The notes beneath the pieces are model-generated. The model was not told the origin of the DNA. It ran no database searches and saw nothing but the letters and a program-made list of their open reading frames with translations. A program made the position numbers and the translations under genes. 64,000 nucleotides of DNA from the NCBI RefSeq assembly GCF_003550065.1, contig NZ_QXDC01000002.1:1360260-1424259 (forward strand), read 5' to 3'. Below, piece by piece: positions 52,717-62,950 of this stretch (position 1 is its first letter; the number at the start of each line of letters is the position of its first letter). This stretch comes from Hephaestia caeni (GTDB taxonomy: Bacteria > Pseudomonadota > Alphaproteobacteria > Sphingomonadales > Sphingomonadaceae).

Positions 52717-55700
52717 ATGCGTATTCTTTTGTGCACCACCGGCCTGACGTCCGCGGCGCTGCTGGCCGCGTTTCCGGCCATCGCGCAGACCAAGATCGAG
52801 ACTAAGATCACGACGCCGGTCGCGACCTCGACCGCCAACGACGGCGCACCCGACGATATCGAGATCACCGACAAGGGTTCGGTGGTGCCGACCGGCGGCA
52901 CCGCGGTGACGCTCGACAGCGGCAACGACGTCAAGAATGCGGGCACGATCCAGATCACCGGCGCGAACAACGCCGGCGGCATCCGCGCGGCCACGACCGG
53001 CAGCGGGACGATCACCAACAGCGGCAAGATCATCCTCGACGAGGATTACACCCCCAAGGACGATGACGACGACGGCGATCTCGACGGGCCGTTCGCCAAG
53101 GGCAGCAGCCGCTTCGGCATCGTGACAGACGGGGCCTTCACCGGATCGATCGCCAATTCGGGCGAAATCACCATCGAGGGCAACAATTCGGGCGGCATCG
53201 TCGCCAACGGACCGCTCACCGGATCGCTCAAGAACGACGGCAAGGTGACCGTCACCGGCGATAATTCGATCGGCATCGGGCTCGGTGACGTCAGCGGCGA
53301 CGTCACCATCAACGGCACCGTCCAGGTGCAGGGCAAGAACGCGGTCGGCGTCGCGCTCGACGGTGATATCGGGGGCGCCGCGGTGTTCCAGGGCGCGGTC
53401 GCGACGACGGGCTATCGCAGCACGACGGCACCGTCGGACGCCTCCAAGCTCGACGCCGACGATCTGCTCCAGGGCGGCCCCGCGGTGCGCATCGCGGGCA
53501 ATATCGACGGCGGACTGATCTTCGCCCGGCCCCCGGCGGACACCGACAAGGACGACAAGGACGAAGACAAGGACGGGATCGACGACGACAAGGAAGGCAC
53601 CGCCTCGATCACGTCCTACGGCAGCGCGCCGGCGGTCGAGATCGGCTCCGCCACGCGCGATATCGCGCTCGGCGCGGTCGCGGGCGACACCGGCGGGCAC
53701 GGCCTCGTCGTCGATGGCGGGATCGCGGCCAACGGCGTCTACGAGGGCGTCGACGCGGTCGCGGTGTCGATCGGCGGCAAGGGTCATGCGGTCGATCTTG
53801 CGGGCGGCATCGCCGTCGGCGGCACCATCGCCGCGCAGGGCCAGGCGAGCGCCACCGCGCTTCGGATCGGCGCCGGCACCTCGGCGCCCGACCTGACCGT
53901 GACCGGCGCGATCGGCGCCAAAGGCGGCAGCGGCGAAGGCTATGCCGCGCGCGCGATCGACATCGCCGAAGGCACGACGGTGACGCACCTCACCAACAGC
54001 GGCGCGATCACCGCATCGACCAGCGGTAAGGGCGTCGCGACCGCGATCCACGACGGCGCGGGCAACCTCGCGCTGATCGAGAATTCGGGCGCGATCGGCG
54101 CCTCGGCCTCCGACACCACCGCCGAGGCGATCGCGATCGACCTGTCGGCGAACAATAATGGCGCGACGATCAAGCAACTCCTGGTCGAGGAAGGCGCCGC
54201 GCCCGCGATCGAGGGCGATGTCCGCTTCGGTTCGGGCAACGACGTATTCGACGTCGCCGACGGCACCGTCGCGGGCGCGGTCGATTTCGGCGCGGGCGCC
54301 AACCGGCTCGCGCTGTCGGGCGACGCCAGGCAAACGGGCAGCGTCGCGTTCGGCGCGGGCGCCGACACGCTGAGCCTCGCGGGCACCTCGCAGCTTGCCG
54401 CCGATGTCGATTTCGGCGGTGGCGCCGATATCCTGACGATGGCGGAAGGCACCGCGTTCAGCGGCAAGCTGAGCAACAGCGCGGGCGTCGCCGCGACCAT
54501 CGGCGGCACGTTCGATCCGACCAACACCGGCAATGTCGCACTGGCGTCGCTCGATGTCGGCGCGAAGGGCGCGCTCGGCGTCACGATCGACAGCGAGAAC
54601 GACACCAATACGCTCTATCAGGTCGTGGGCGCCGCCAATTTCGCCGAAGGATCGACGGTGCGCGTCCACCTGACCAGCATCGCGGGCTCGCTGGGCGATC
54701 ACGTCATCGTCCAGGCGGGCACGCTGACCGGCGGCGACAAGGTGACGAGCACGAACACCGACCTGCCGTTCCTGTTCAAGAGCGAGCTTTCCAGCGATGC
54801 CGCCGCAGGCACCGTGACGCTCAGCATCGACCGCAAGAACGCCACCGAACTCGGCTTCAACCGATCGGACGCGGGCGCCTATGACGCGGTGTTCGCGGCA
54901 CTCGACAAGGATTCGGACATCGCCGGCACCTTCCTTGCGATCGGCGACGGCGACACGTTCCGCACGCGCTATCGCAGCTTCCTGCCCGACCATGCCGGCG
55001 GGTTGTTCGAATCGGTGACGCAGGCATCGCGCGCCGCCGCGCGCTTCCTCGGCGACTATCAGCCGATGGTCGAGCGCGGTGGCTGGAACTTCTGGCTCCA
55101 GCAGATCGCCTGGGGCACCTCGAAGGATCTCGGCGACACCGCCGCCTACGACATCGGCGGCTGGGGCGCGACCGCGGGCGTCGAACGCGCGCTGGGCGGT
55201 GCGGGCTTCGCCGGCATCACGATCGGCGCCGCGCTGGGCCATGACGATGACGGCTCGACCGACAATGAGGTGTCGAGCGAGCAATATGAGATCGCCGCGC
55301 ATTGGCGCGGCCGCTGGGGCGGCTTCGCGCTCGCCGCGCGCGGCGGCATCGCCAAGGTCGATTTCGACGGCCAGCGCCGGTTCGACGCCGCAGAGTTCAG
55401 CCGCGTCGCTTCGGCCGACTGGGGCGGTACGCTGGTGTCGGGGATCGCCCGCGCCTCGTACGAGCTTGCGCTCGGCAAGCGCCTTTACGTCCGCCCGACC
55501 GCGCAGTTCGATTATTACAAACTGAGCGAGGACGGCCATACCGACAAGGGCGGCGGCCCGGCGTTCAACCTGATCGTCGCCAAGCGCACCAGCGATGAGG
55601 CAACGGCATCAGGCCTGCTCGCGCTCGGCTACAATCTGGGCAATACCGACGCGGCCGACGGCTGGTTCCGGATCGAGCTCGAAGGCGGGCGGCGCGAGAT

Positions 55701-55911
55701 CGTCGGCGGTTCGATGGGCGATACGATCGCTCATTTCGAGGACGGCGATCCGTTCACGCTCCAGGCCGACAAGCGTGAAAGCGGCTGGGTGGGTCGAATT
55801 CGCGCCGGCGGCGGATCGGACCGGTTCAGCATCACCGGCGAGGCGGGCGCCGAGCAACAGCTCGGCCACGCCGCGGTATCGGCACGGGTCTCGCTCAACT
55901 TCGGCTGGTGA
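52717..55911 (+). CDS. autotransporter outer-membrane beta-barrel protein
   Basis: A 1,064-aa autotransporter. A signal peptide (about 1-25) is followed by a passenger of beta-helix repeats with motifs such as NSGEITIEGNNSGGIVANGPLTGSLKNDG. Two acid-rich inserts (about residues 108-126 and 275-294) look like calcium-binding loops. The C-terminal 260 residues from WNFWLQQIAWG form the beta-barrel and end in FGW. It would present the passenger on the cell surface, as adhesin or enzyme-like scaffold. GGAG precedes the ATG, and it lies 70 bases after the receptor gene. Confidence 0.88.
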   Translation: MRILLCTTGLTSAALLAAFPAIAQTKIETKITTPVATSTANDGAPDDIEITDKGSVVPTGGTAVTLDSGNDVKNAGTIQITGANNAGGIRAATTGSGTITNSGKIILDEDYTPKDDDDDGDLDGPFAKGSSRFGIVTDGAFTGSIANSGEITIEGNNSGGIVANGPLTGSLKNDGKVTVTGDNSIGIGLGDVSGDVTINGTVQVQGKNAVGVALDGDIGGAAVFQGAVATTGYRSTTAPSDASKLDADDLLQGGPAVRIAGNIDGGLIFARPPADTDKDDKDEDKDGIDDDKEGTASITSYGSAPAVEIGSATRDIALGAVAGDTGGHGLVVDGGIAANGVYEGVDAVAVSIGGKGHAVDLAGGIAVGGTIAAQGQASATALRIGAGTSAPDLTVTGAIGAKGGSGEGYAARAIDIAEGTTVTHLTNSGAITASTSGKGVATAIHDGAGNLALIENSGAIGASASDTTAEAIAIDLSANNNGATIKQLLVEEGAAPAIEGDVRFGSGNDVFDVADGTVAGAVDFGAGANRLALSGDARQTGSVAFGAGADTLSLAGTSQLAADVDFGGGADILTMAEGTAFSGKLSNSAGVAATIGGTFDPTNTGNVALASLDVGAKGALGVTIDSENDTNTLYQVVGAANFAEGSTVRVHLTSIAGSLGDHVIVQAGTLTGGDKVTSTNTDLPFLFKSELSSDAAAGTVTLSIDRKNATELGFNRSDAGAYDAVFAALDKDSDIAGTFLAIGDGDTFRTRYRSFLPDHAGGLFESVTQASRAAARFLGDYQPMVERGGWNFWLQQIAWGTSKDLGDTAAYDIGGWGATAGVERALGGAGFAGITIGAALGHDDDGSTDNEVSSEQYEIAAHWRGRWGGFALAARGGIAKVDFDGQRRFDAAEFSRVASADWGGTLVSGIARASYELALGKRLYVRPTAQFDYYKLSEDGHTDKGGGPAFNLIVAKRTSDEATASGLLALGYNLGNTDAADGWFRIELEGGRREIVGGSMGDTIAHFEDGDPFTLQADKRESGWVGRIRAGGGSDRFSITGEAGAEQQLGHAAVSARVSLNFGW

Positions 55912-55945
55912 GACGCGTTTGAGAATGCGCCTTTCGGCGCATGGC

Positions 55946-56024
55946 GGCACCGGCCCACTCCCCCACCCGGCCACCCACAGGATCATACTGGATGGGTGGT
56001 CGGGCGGGGGAGCGGGCTGGTGCG
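55946..56024. repeat. inverted repeat, diverged copy of the 40.1-kb element
   Basis: The left arm (55946-55977) is identical over 32 bases to the left arm at 40135-40166. The right arm, ending near 56023, has several differences, so the stem is imperfect. It lies after the autotransporter stop and may end its transcription. Confidence 0.75.
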
Positions 56025-56194
56025 GCTCCAGAAATCGCCCTTCCACGGTTTCTCAAACAGGCCACCGCAACACCGTTGCAATGCTGCAACAACTATCGGC
56101 GGATAAAGCCACACTGCGTTGCAATATAGTGACAGCGGTATGACATTCCCCCCGAACGACCCGGCATCGACCCGGATCGAACAGGGAGAATGTC

Positions 56195-58786
56195 ATGCGC
56201 TCGACCTTGCTTGTCGCCCTTGCCTGCGGCACCGCCGCCATCGCCACGCCGGCGCTTGGCCAGACGACCGACGATCAGGCGACGACCGGTAGCGGCGCGT
56301 TCGATCCTTCGCAGACGATCATCGTCACCGGCAGCCGCGTCAGCGACCGCACCGTTGCCGACAGCCCGGTGCCCGTCGACGTGATCGGCGGCGAGCAGCT
56401 TCAGAACAGCGGCTATTCCGAGACCAACAAGGTTCTCAACCAGCTCGTCCCCTCGTTCAACTTCCCGCAGCCGTCGCTGACCGACGGCACCGATTCGATG
56501 CGCCCCGCCACGCTGCGCGGCCTCGCGCCCGACCAGACTCTGGTGCTGATCAACGGCAAGCGCCGCCACACCTCCGCGCTGCTCAACCTCAACGGCTCGG
56601 TGGGCCGCGGTTCGTCGTCGGTCGATCTCAACGAGATCCCGCCGATCGCGATCGACCGGATCGAAGTGCTGCGCGACGGCGCGTCGTCGCTTTATGGCTC
56701 CGATGCGATCGCGGGCGTGATCAACATCGAATTGTCGAAGCGCGTCGGTGTGCGCGGCACGGTGACCTACGGGCAGTATCGCACGCGGATGGACGGCGTC
56801 GACGCGGTGACCGGCGTCGTCACCGGCCCCGGCGGCCTGCCCGTCGTGACCAGCGCCGGATCGTCGCCGTCGGGTGACTTCCTCGAGCTTCAGACCACGG
56901 GCAAGGATCGCGTCCGCCACGACGGCGAGACGGTGACGCTGGCGACCAGCATCGGCCTGCCGGTGGAAAACGGCTATTTCGTCTTTTCGGGCCAGTTCAG
57001 CGATCGTGACCCCACCAACCGCTCAGGCGCCGATCCGCGCCGCCAGTTCAACAACGTGGGTGACCCGCGCGAACTGACGTTCGATCGCTACAACCACCGC
57101 TTCGGCGACGGCAAATCGACCGATTACAACTTTTTCGTCAATGCCGGGCACGATATCGGGACGCTCGAGCTGTACGCCTTCGGCAGCTACGGCATCCGCG
57201 ACGCCAATGCGGCGGGCTTCTATCGCCGCAGCAACGACAGTCGTAACCGCGATTACGGCGCCTCGCTCACCGATTTCGTGCCTTATTATCCCAACGGTTT
57301 CCTGCCCGCGATCACCAGCGAGATCGAGGACGTCTCGGGCGCCGTCGGCCTGAAGGGCGAGATCGGCGGCGGCTGGAACGCCGACCTGTCGGTCGTCTAC
57401 GGATCGAACCAGCTCGATTACGGCGTGGTCAACAGCTTCAACACCTCGATCGGCAGCCCCGACAGCCCCGAGCGGTTCGACGCCGGCGGCATGGCGACGG
57501 GCCAGACGGTGGCCAATCTGGACCTCACCCATCCGCTCAACGTCGATTTCATGAAGAGCCTGGGTGTCGCTGTGGGCGGCGAATATCGCAACGAGAACTT
57601 CAAGATCCGCCCCGGCCAGGAAGCGAGCTACATCAATGGCCCGTACAGCGCCTATGGCGCGCCGGGCGGATCGCAGGTGTTCCCCGGTTTCCGCCCCAAC
57701 AACGCGGTCGACGCCTCGCGTGACAGCTTCGCGGGCTATGTCGAGGTGGACGGCGACGTCAGCGACGCGCTGTCGTTCCAGCTTGCCGGGCGGTACGAAC
57801 ATTATTCCGATTTCGGCGACACGCTGAACGGCAAGGTCGCCGCGCGCTTCGAGATCGTACCGGGCGTGGCGCTGCGCGGATCGGCCTCGACGGGCTTCCG
57901 CGCGCCGAGCCTCGCGCAGCAATTCTTCGCGACCACCTCGACCAACAACGTCGCGGGCACGCTGATCGAGGTCGGCACCTTCCCGGTTTCCAATCCGGTG
58001 TCGGTTGCACTCGGATCGAAGCCGCTCAAGGCCGAGAAATCGACCAATCTGGGCGGCGGTATCGCGCTCAACCCAATCGCAGGGCTCAGCCTGACGGCCG
58101 ATTACTACAACATCAAGGTCCGCGACCGCGTGACGCTGACCGAGAACCTCCAGGGCGCCGACGTGGTGACGATCCTGCAAAATGCCGGGATCAACAACGT
58201 CACCTCGGCGCGCTTCTTCGTCAACGGCGTCGACACGCGCACGCAGGGTATCGACATCGTCGGCACCTATCACCTGCCCGACACCGGCTTCGGCAGCGTG
58301 ACGCTGACCGCGGGCTATAATTACAACAAGACCAAGATCACCGATCGCGCGTCGCTGCCCTCGCTGCCCGGGCTGATCCTGTTCGGGCGCACCGAATCGC
58401 TGCGCCTCACCCACGGCCAGCCGCGCGACAAGATCAATCTGTCGGCGGATTGGAGCCTCGACCGCTTCGGCATTACCGCGCGCACCAACCGGTATGGCAA
58501 GGTCCTGAGCCCGGGCGGCTCGAACGATCTCGCGGTCGGCCCCGGCGACGGCCCCGCCGATTACACGCTGGGCGCGAAGTGGATCACCGACATCGAAGGC
58601 CGCGTCACGCTGGTCGACGGGCTCCAGGTCGCGGTCGGCGCGGATAACGTATTCGACGTCTATCCCGATCATGTGCCGGTGGGCGGGGCGTTCGGCACCG
58701 CGGGCTATTACCTGCCCTATTCGAGCTTCTCGCCGTTTGGCTTCAACGGGCGCTTCCTCTACGGACGGCTCTCGATCAACTATTGA
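56195..58786 (+). CDS. TonB-dependent receptor (no STN domain)
   Basis: An 863-aa receptor. A signal peptide (to ATPALGQ) is followed directly by the TonB box/plug: QTIIVTGSRVSDRTVADSPVPVDVIGGEQL, TLRGLAPDQTLVLINGKRRH and IEVLRDGASSLYGSDAIAGVINIELSKR. The barrel ends in LYGRLSINY. It lacks an STN domain, so it is a transporter without FecR-type signalling. The gamma-glutamyltransferase gene follows within 12 bases, suggesting import of a glutathione-like or gamma-glutamyl ligand. GGGAG is upstream of the ATG. Confidence 0.94.
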   Translation: MRSTLLVALACGTAAIATPALGQTTDDQATTGSGAFDPSQTIIVTGSRVSDRTVADSPVPVDVIGGEQLQNSGYSETNKVLNQLVPSFNFPQPSLTDGTDSMRPATLRGLAPDQTLVLINGKRRHTSALLNLNGSVGRGSSSVDLNEIPPIAIDRIEVLRDGASSLYGSDAIAGVINIELSKRVGVRGTVTYGQYRTRMDGVDAVTGVVTGPGGLPVVTSAGSSPSGDFLELQTTGKDRVRHDGETVTLATSIGLPVENGYFVFSGQFSDRDPTNRSGADPRRQFNNVGDPRELTFDRYNHRFGDGKSTDYNFFVNAGHDIGTLELYAFGSYGIRDANAAGFYRRSNDSRNRDYGASLTDFVPYYPNGFLPAITSEIEDVSGAVGLKGEIGGGWNADLSVVYGSNQLDYGVVNSFNTSIGSPDSPERFDAGGMATGQTVANLDLTHPLNVDFMKSLGVAVGGEYRNENFKIRPGQEASYINGPYSAYGAPGGSQVFPGFRPNNAVDASRDSFAGYVEVDGDVSDALSFQLAGRYEHYSDFGDTLNGKVAARFEIVPGVALRGSASTGFRAPSLAQQFFATTSTNNVAGTLIEVGTFPVSNPVSVALGSKPLKAEKSTNLGGGIALNPIAGLSLTADYYNIKVRDRVTLTENLQGADVVTILQNAGINNVTSARFFVNGVDTRTQGIDIVGTYHLPDTGFGSVTLTAGYNYNKTKITDRASLPSLPGLILFGRTESLRLTHGQPRDKINLSADWSLDRFGITARTNRYGKVLSPGGSNDLAVGPGDGPADYTLGAKWITDIEGRVTLVDGLQVAVGADNVFDVYPDHVPVGGAFGTAGYYLPYSSFSPFGFNGRFLYGRLSINY

Positions 58787-58797
58787 GCGAGGACGAT

Positions 58798-60579
58798 ATG
58801 CGGCACGCCGGCACCTTCCTGACGCCGCTGGTGTTGGCGCCGCTGGCGCTGCTGGTGGCGGGGTGCGCGACCCAGAGAGTCGCGCCCCCGCCCGAGCACG
58901 CGATTTCCGAGCGCGCGCTCGATACGTCGAGCGCCGCGGCGGTCGACTGGCGCCAAAGCAAGCCGGTGACGGCGCCGCACGCGATGGTCGTCTCCGCGCA
59001 GCATCTCGCGACCGAGGTGGGCGTCGAGATCCTGAAACGCGGGGGCAATGCGATCGATGCCGCCGTCGCGGTCGGCTATGCCGAGGCGGTGGTGCATCCG
59101 TGCTGCGGCAATATCGGCGGCGGCGGATTCATGACGATCCACCTCGCCTCGGGCGAGAATCTGTTCCTCGATTTCCGCGAGAAAGCGCCGCTCAAGGCGA
59201 CCGCGACGATCTTCCAGGACGAAAGCGGCAACGTCGTGAAGGGCCGCAGCACCGGCACCTGGCTCGGCATCGGCACGCCCGGCACGGTGATGGGGCTCAA
59301 CGAGGCGCTGAAGCGATACGGCACGATGCCGCTCGCCGAGGTGATCGCGCCCGCGATCGAACTGGCCGAAAAGGGCTATGTGCTGCTGCCGGGCGACGTG
59401 AAGATCCTCGACAACCGCACCAAGGATTTCGCGACCGAACCCAATGTCGCGGCGATCTTCCTCAACGACGGCCGCCCGTTCGTGGCCGGCGAGCGGCTGG
59501 TGCAACGCCAACTCGGCGCGACCTTGCGCACCATCGCCGAGGGCGGCACCGACGCCTTCTACCGCGGCGAACCGGCTGCGGCGGTGGCGGCGGCAAGCGC
59601 GGCCGGCGGCGGGCTGCTGACCACCGACGATTTCGCGAAATACACCGTCCGCTGGGACAAGCCGGTGCTGTGCGATTATCGCGGCTATACCGTCGTCTCG
59701 GCCCCGCCATCGAGTTCGGGCGGCACGACGCTGTGCGAGATATTGCAGACGATCGAGGGCTATCCGCTGTCCAAATGGGGCTATGCCTCGGTCGAGGGGA
59801 CGCACCATATCGTCGAAGCCGAGCGCCGCGCCTATGCCGATCGCAACACCGATCTCGGCGATCCGGCGTTCGTCAGGAACCCGGTCGCGAAGCTGATCTC
59901 CGAAGAGCACGCCGAGAAGCTGCGCGCGAGCATCCTTCCGAACCGCGCCACGCCATCGAGCGAGATCAAGGGCGGCGTCAGCGCCGACGAAGGCACCAAC
60001 ACGACGCATTATTCGGTGGTCGACAAGGACGGCAACGCGGTCGCCGTCACCTACACGATCAATTACCTGTTCGGGGTCGGCAAGATCGCCGGCGACACCG
60101 GCTTCTTCCTCAACAACGAGATGGACGATTTCACCTCGAAACCGGGGGTGCCGAACAGCTTCGGGCTCGTCCAGGGGGCGGCCAACGCGGTCGCGCCGGG
60201 CAAGCGGCCGCTGAGTTCGATGACGCCGACGATCCTGCTCAAGAACGGCAAGGTGTTCATGGTGACGGGCAGCCCCGGCGGCTCGACGATCATCACCACC
60301 GTGCTCCAGAGCATCATCAACGTCGTCGATTTCGGGATGAACATGCAGCAGGCGGTCGATGCGCCGCGTTTCCATCACCAATGGCTGCCCGACGTGGTGA
60401 TGATCGATCCGCAATATCTGACGCCGGAGAAGCGCGCGGCGCTGGAGGCGATGGGGCACAGCTTCCGCGAATCCGGGCCGTGGGGCGCGGACGAGGCGAT
60501 CCTCGTCGATCCCGTGACCGGCGAGCGCCAGGGCGCCAACGACCGCAGCCGGCCGGCGGGGCTGGCCAAGGGATATTGA
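58798..60579 (+). CDS. ggt: gamma-glutamyltransferase
   Basis: A 593-aa Ntn hydrolase. The N-terminus has a lipobox (LLVAGC), so it is likely a periplasmic lipoprotein. The large-subunit start is AVDWRQSKPVTAPHAMVVSAQHLATEVGVEILKRGGNAIDAAVA. The autocatalytic cut and nucleophile is Thr402 in GTNTTHYSVVDKDG. SPGGSTIITTVLQ is also typical. It hydrolyses gamma-glutamyl bonds such as in glutathione. ATG 58798 is preferred to the TTG at 58783. It forms an operon with the receptor upstream. Confidence 0.94.
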   Translation: MRHAGTFLTPLVLAPLALLVAGCATQRVAPPPEHAISERALDTSSAAAVDWRQSKPVTAPHAMVVSAQHLATEVGVEILKRGGNAIDAAVAVGYAEAVVHPCCGNIGGGGFMTIHLASGENLFLDFREKAPLKATATIFQDESGNVVKGRSTGTWLGIGTPGTVMGLNEALKRYGTMPLAEVIAPAIELAEKGYVLLPGDVKILDNRTKDFATEPNVAAIFLNDGRPFVAGERLVQRQLGATLRTIAEGGTDAFYRGEPAAAVAAASAAGGGLLTTDDFAKYTVRWDKPVLCDYRGYTVVSAPPSSSGGTTLCEILQTIEGYPLSKWGYASVEGTHHIVEAERRAYADRNTDLGDPAFVRNPVAKLISEEHAEKLRASILPNRATPSSEIKGGVSADEGTNTTHYSVVDKDGNAVAVTYTINYLFGVGKIAGDTGFFLNNEMDDFTSKPGVPNSFGLVQGAANAVAPGKRPLSSMTPTILLKNGKVFMVTGSPGGSTIITTVLQSIINVVDFGMNMQQAVDAPRFHHQWLPDVVMIDPQYLTPEKRAALEAMGHSFRESGPWGADEAILVDPVTGERQGANDRSRPAGLAKGY

Positions 60580-60689
60580 GCGGCCTGCACCGAATCTGCA
60601 CCTGAATTCCCGCGCCGCTGCCCGCCGGGCGCGGGCGCGGCTCGACCCCGCCATGCGACATACCTTCGGACACGATCCGGAGGAAACGC

Positions 60690-62240
60690 ATGTCCGCTGC
60701 CCGCCACACCTTCCTTGCCAAGCCGATCGCGGCCATCGCGCTGATCGCGCTGGCGCAGGCACTGTTTTACGATCAATGGTGGGGGGCGACGCTGGGCGGG
60801 TTCGCGCTGGCGTGGATCGTCGCGCTCGTCGTCGTGCGGCGCGACGTGCGGCGGAGCGGCCCCGCGCTGCTGGCGCTGGGCGGCGCAGTGGCGATGGCGG
60901 CGGTGCTGGTCGACGATCCGTCGCTGCTTGCCTGGGTGCTGTTCTGGAGCGCGGTCGCCACCGCGGCACTGGTGCCGCGTCGCGGAATCGACAACGCGGC
61001 GATCTGGATCGTCCGGCTGCTCGCGCATGGCACGTTCGGGCTGGCGCAACCGTTCGGCGATCTGGTGCGGCTGACCCGGCGGCGCGTGCCTTCGCAGGCC
61101 GCGTCGGTCGCCCGAATGCTCGCCATGCCGCTGATCGGCGGCGGGCTGTTCCTCGCCTTGTTCGCCTCGGCCAACCCCATCCTCGCGGACGCGTTCGCGG
61201 CGATCAGGCTGCCCTCGCTTGCGAGTGCTCTGCCGCACTTCTTCTTCTGGAGCATCGTTCTGGTGACGATCTGGCCGAGCCTGCGGCCGGCACGGACTGT
61301 CACGCGCGCGCCGATCGCGGTCGCGGGGCCGTCTGGCCTACCGCGCGTACCGACCGGCACGCTCGTGCTGTCGCTCGCCACGTTCAACGCGGTGTTCGCC
61401 CTTCAGAACGCGCTCGACATCGCCTTCCTGTGGAGCGGGGCGCCACTGCCGGGGCATCTCACGCTCGCCGAATACGCGCATCGCGGCGCCTATACCCTGA
61501 TCGCCACGGCGTTGCTGGCAGGGCTGTTCGTGCTCGTCGCGCTACGGCCGGGCGATGCGGCCACGCGGAGCCCGACGGTACGCGGGCTGGTGATCCTGTG
61601 GGTCGCGCAGAATGTGTTGCTGGTGGCGTCGAGCATCCTGCGCACCGGCGATTACGTCGCGGCGTACGGGTTGACCGAGCTTCGGATCGCGGCGCTTGCG
61701 TGGATGGCGCTGGTCGCGATCGGGCTGGTGCTGATCTGCTGGCGGCTGATCCGTGCCCGCTCGCCGCGCTGGTTGATCAACGCCAATGCGATCGCCGCGC
61801 TGGCGGTGCTGGTTGCGGCGAGCGTGGTCGATCTGAGCGCGGTCGCCGCGACCTGGAACGTGCGCCATGCGCGCACCGTGGGCGATGCCGCCGGATCGCT
61901 GGACCTTTGTTATCTCCGCACGCGCGGCGCCCCGGCGCTGCTACCGCTGATCGACCTCGAACGGCGCGTGAAAGGGGCGGCATTGCAGGACCGCGTCACC
62001 TTCCTGCGCGCGCAGGTGCTGGAAAGCGTCGAGCGACGCCAGGCCGACTGGCACGGCTGGACATGGCGCAACGCGCGACGGCTGGCGGCAGCGAAGGCGG
62101 CGTTGGGGCCGGCCGCGCCGACACCGGCGCGCGCGCGCTATGGTCGGGAGTGTGACGGGACCGTTATCCCGCCGCCGCTCCCTGCCCCGCCCCCTGTTTC
62201 GCCCCCAGCTTCACCATTGACCGGGGACGTGAAACGATGA
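60690..62240 (+). CDS. DUF4173 family membrane protein
   Basis: A 516-aa protein with about 11-12 membrane helices and the DUF4173-like segment FNAVFALQNALDIAFLWSGAPLPGHLTLAEYAHRGAYTLIATALLAGLFVLVAL. Function is unknown. A soluble C-terminal part (residues about 400-516) includes LDLCYLRTRGAPALLPLIDLERRV. CGGAGGAA lies before the ATG. The stop overlaps the response-regulator start, so it belongs to the two-component operon. Confidence 0.85.
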   Translation: MSAARHTFLAKPIAAIALIALAQALFYDQWWGATLGGFALAWIVALVVVRRDVRRSGPALLALGGAVAMAAVLVDDPSLLAWVLFWSAVATAALVPRRGIDNAAIWIVRLLAHGTFGLAQPFGDLVRLTRRRVPSQAASVARMLAMPLIGGGLFLALFASANPILADAFAAIRLPSLASALPHFFFWSIVLVTIWPSLRPARTVTRAPIAVAGPSGLPRVPTGTLVLSLATFNAVFALQNALDIAFLWSGAPLPGHLTLAEYAHRGAYTLIATALLAGLFVLVALRPGDAATRSPTVRGLVILWVAQNVLLVASSILRTGDYVAAYGLTELRIAALAWMALVAIGLVLICWRLIRARSPRWLINANAIAALAVLVAASVVDLSAVAATWNVRHARTVGDAAGSLDLCYLRTRGAPALLPLIDLERRVKGAALQDRVTFLRAQVLESVERRQADWHGWTWRNARRLAAAKAALGPAAPTPARARYGRECDGTVIPPPLPAPPPVSPPASPLTGDVKR

Positions 62241-62950
62241 TCCTGTGCCCCATGCCGCGCACCATCCTGATCGCCGATGACGATCCGCACATCCGCCAAC
62301 TGCTCGTCTTCGCGCTCGACAAGGCGGGGTTGACCGCGATCGAGGCCGGCGACGGCGAAGCAGCGCTGGCGATGGCAGCGACGCACGCACCCGATCTGGT
62401 GATCCTCGACATCAACATGCCGCGCATGGACGGGCTCGAGGTTTGCCGCCGGCTACGCGCCGATGGCGAAATGCCGATCCTGTTCCTGTCCTCACGCGAC
62501 GACGAGATCGATCGCGTGCTCGGGATCGAGCTGGGCGCGGACGATTATGTCGTCAAGCCGTTCAGCCCGCGCGAGGTGGTGGCGCGGGTGATGGCGATCC
62601 TGCGCCGCACCGCCGCGCGCCCGCCCGCCGCCGACCATGCGGGGACGATCCGGCAGGGCCGGCTCAGCCTCGATCTCGAAGGCTGGCGCGCGCATTGGGC
62701 GGGCGCCGAAGTGCCGCTGACGGTCACCGAATTCTCGATCCTGCGCACGCTCGCGTCGATGCCCGCCAAGGTGTTCAGCCGCGACGCGATCATCGATCGG
62801 CTCCACGGCCCCGGTTTCGCGATCACCGATCGCACGATCGACAGCCATATCCGCAACCTGCGCGCCAAGTTCGTCGCGGCGGGCGGCAGCGACGTGATCG
62901 AGACGCGCGCCGGGATCGGTTACAGCCTCGGCGCGTGTGCCGGGGGATGA
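62237..62950 (+). CDS. OmpR-family response regulator
   Basis: A 237-aa two-component regulator. The receiver domain has ILIADDDPHIRQ and the phospho-acceptor Asp58 (DLVILDINMPRMDG), then LFLSSRDDEIDRVLGIELGADDYVVKPFSPREVVARV. The C-terminal winged helix reads TVTEFSILRTLASMPAKVFSRDAIIDRLHGPGFAITDRTIDSHIRNLRAKF. The start at 62237 overlaps the DUF4173 stop; an ATG at 62252 is the alternative. The stop overlaps the kinase ATG. Confidence 0.94.
   Translation: MILCPMPRTILIADDDPHIRQLLVFALDKAGLTAIEAGDGEAALAMAATHAPDLVILDINMPRMDGLEVCRRLRADGEMPILFLSSRDDEIDRVLGIELGADDYVVKPFSPREVVARVMAILRRTAARPPAADHAGTIRQGRLSLDLEGWRAHWAGAEVPLTVTEFSILRTLASMPAKVFSRDAIIDRLHGPGFAITDRTIDSHIRNLRAKFVAAGGSDVIETRAGIGYSLGACAGG

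Noticed and set aside
50199..55539. Very long minus-strand open frames opposite the STN receptor and the autotransporter
   Set aside because: They are rich in Arg/Asp/Ala with no domain pattern and no start signals, while the plus-strand genes have signal peptides, plugs and barrels.
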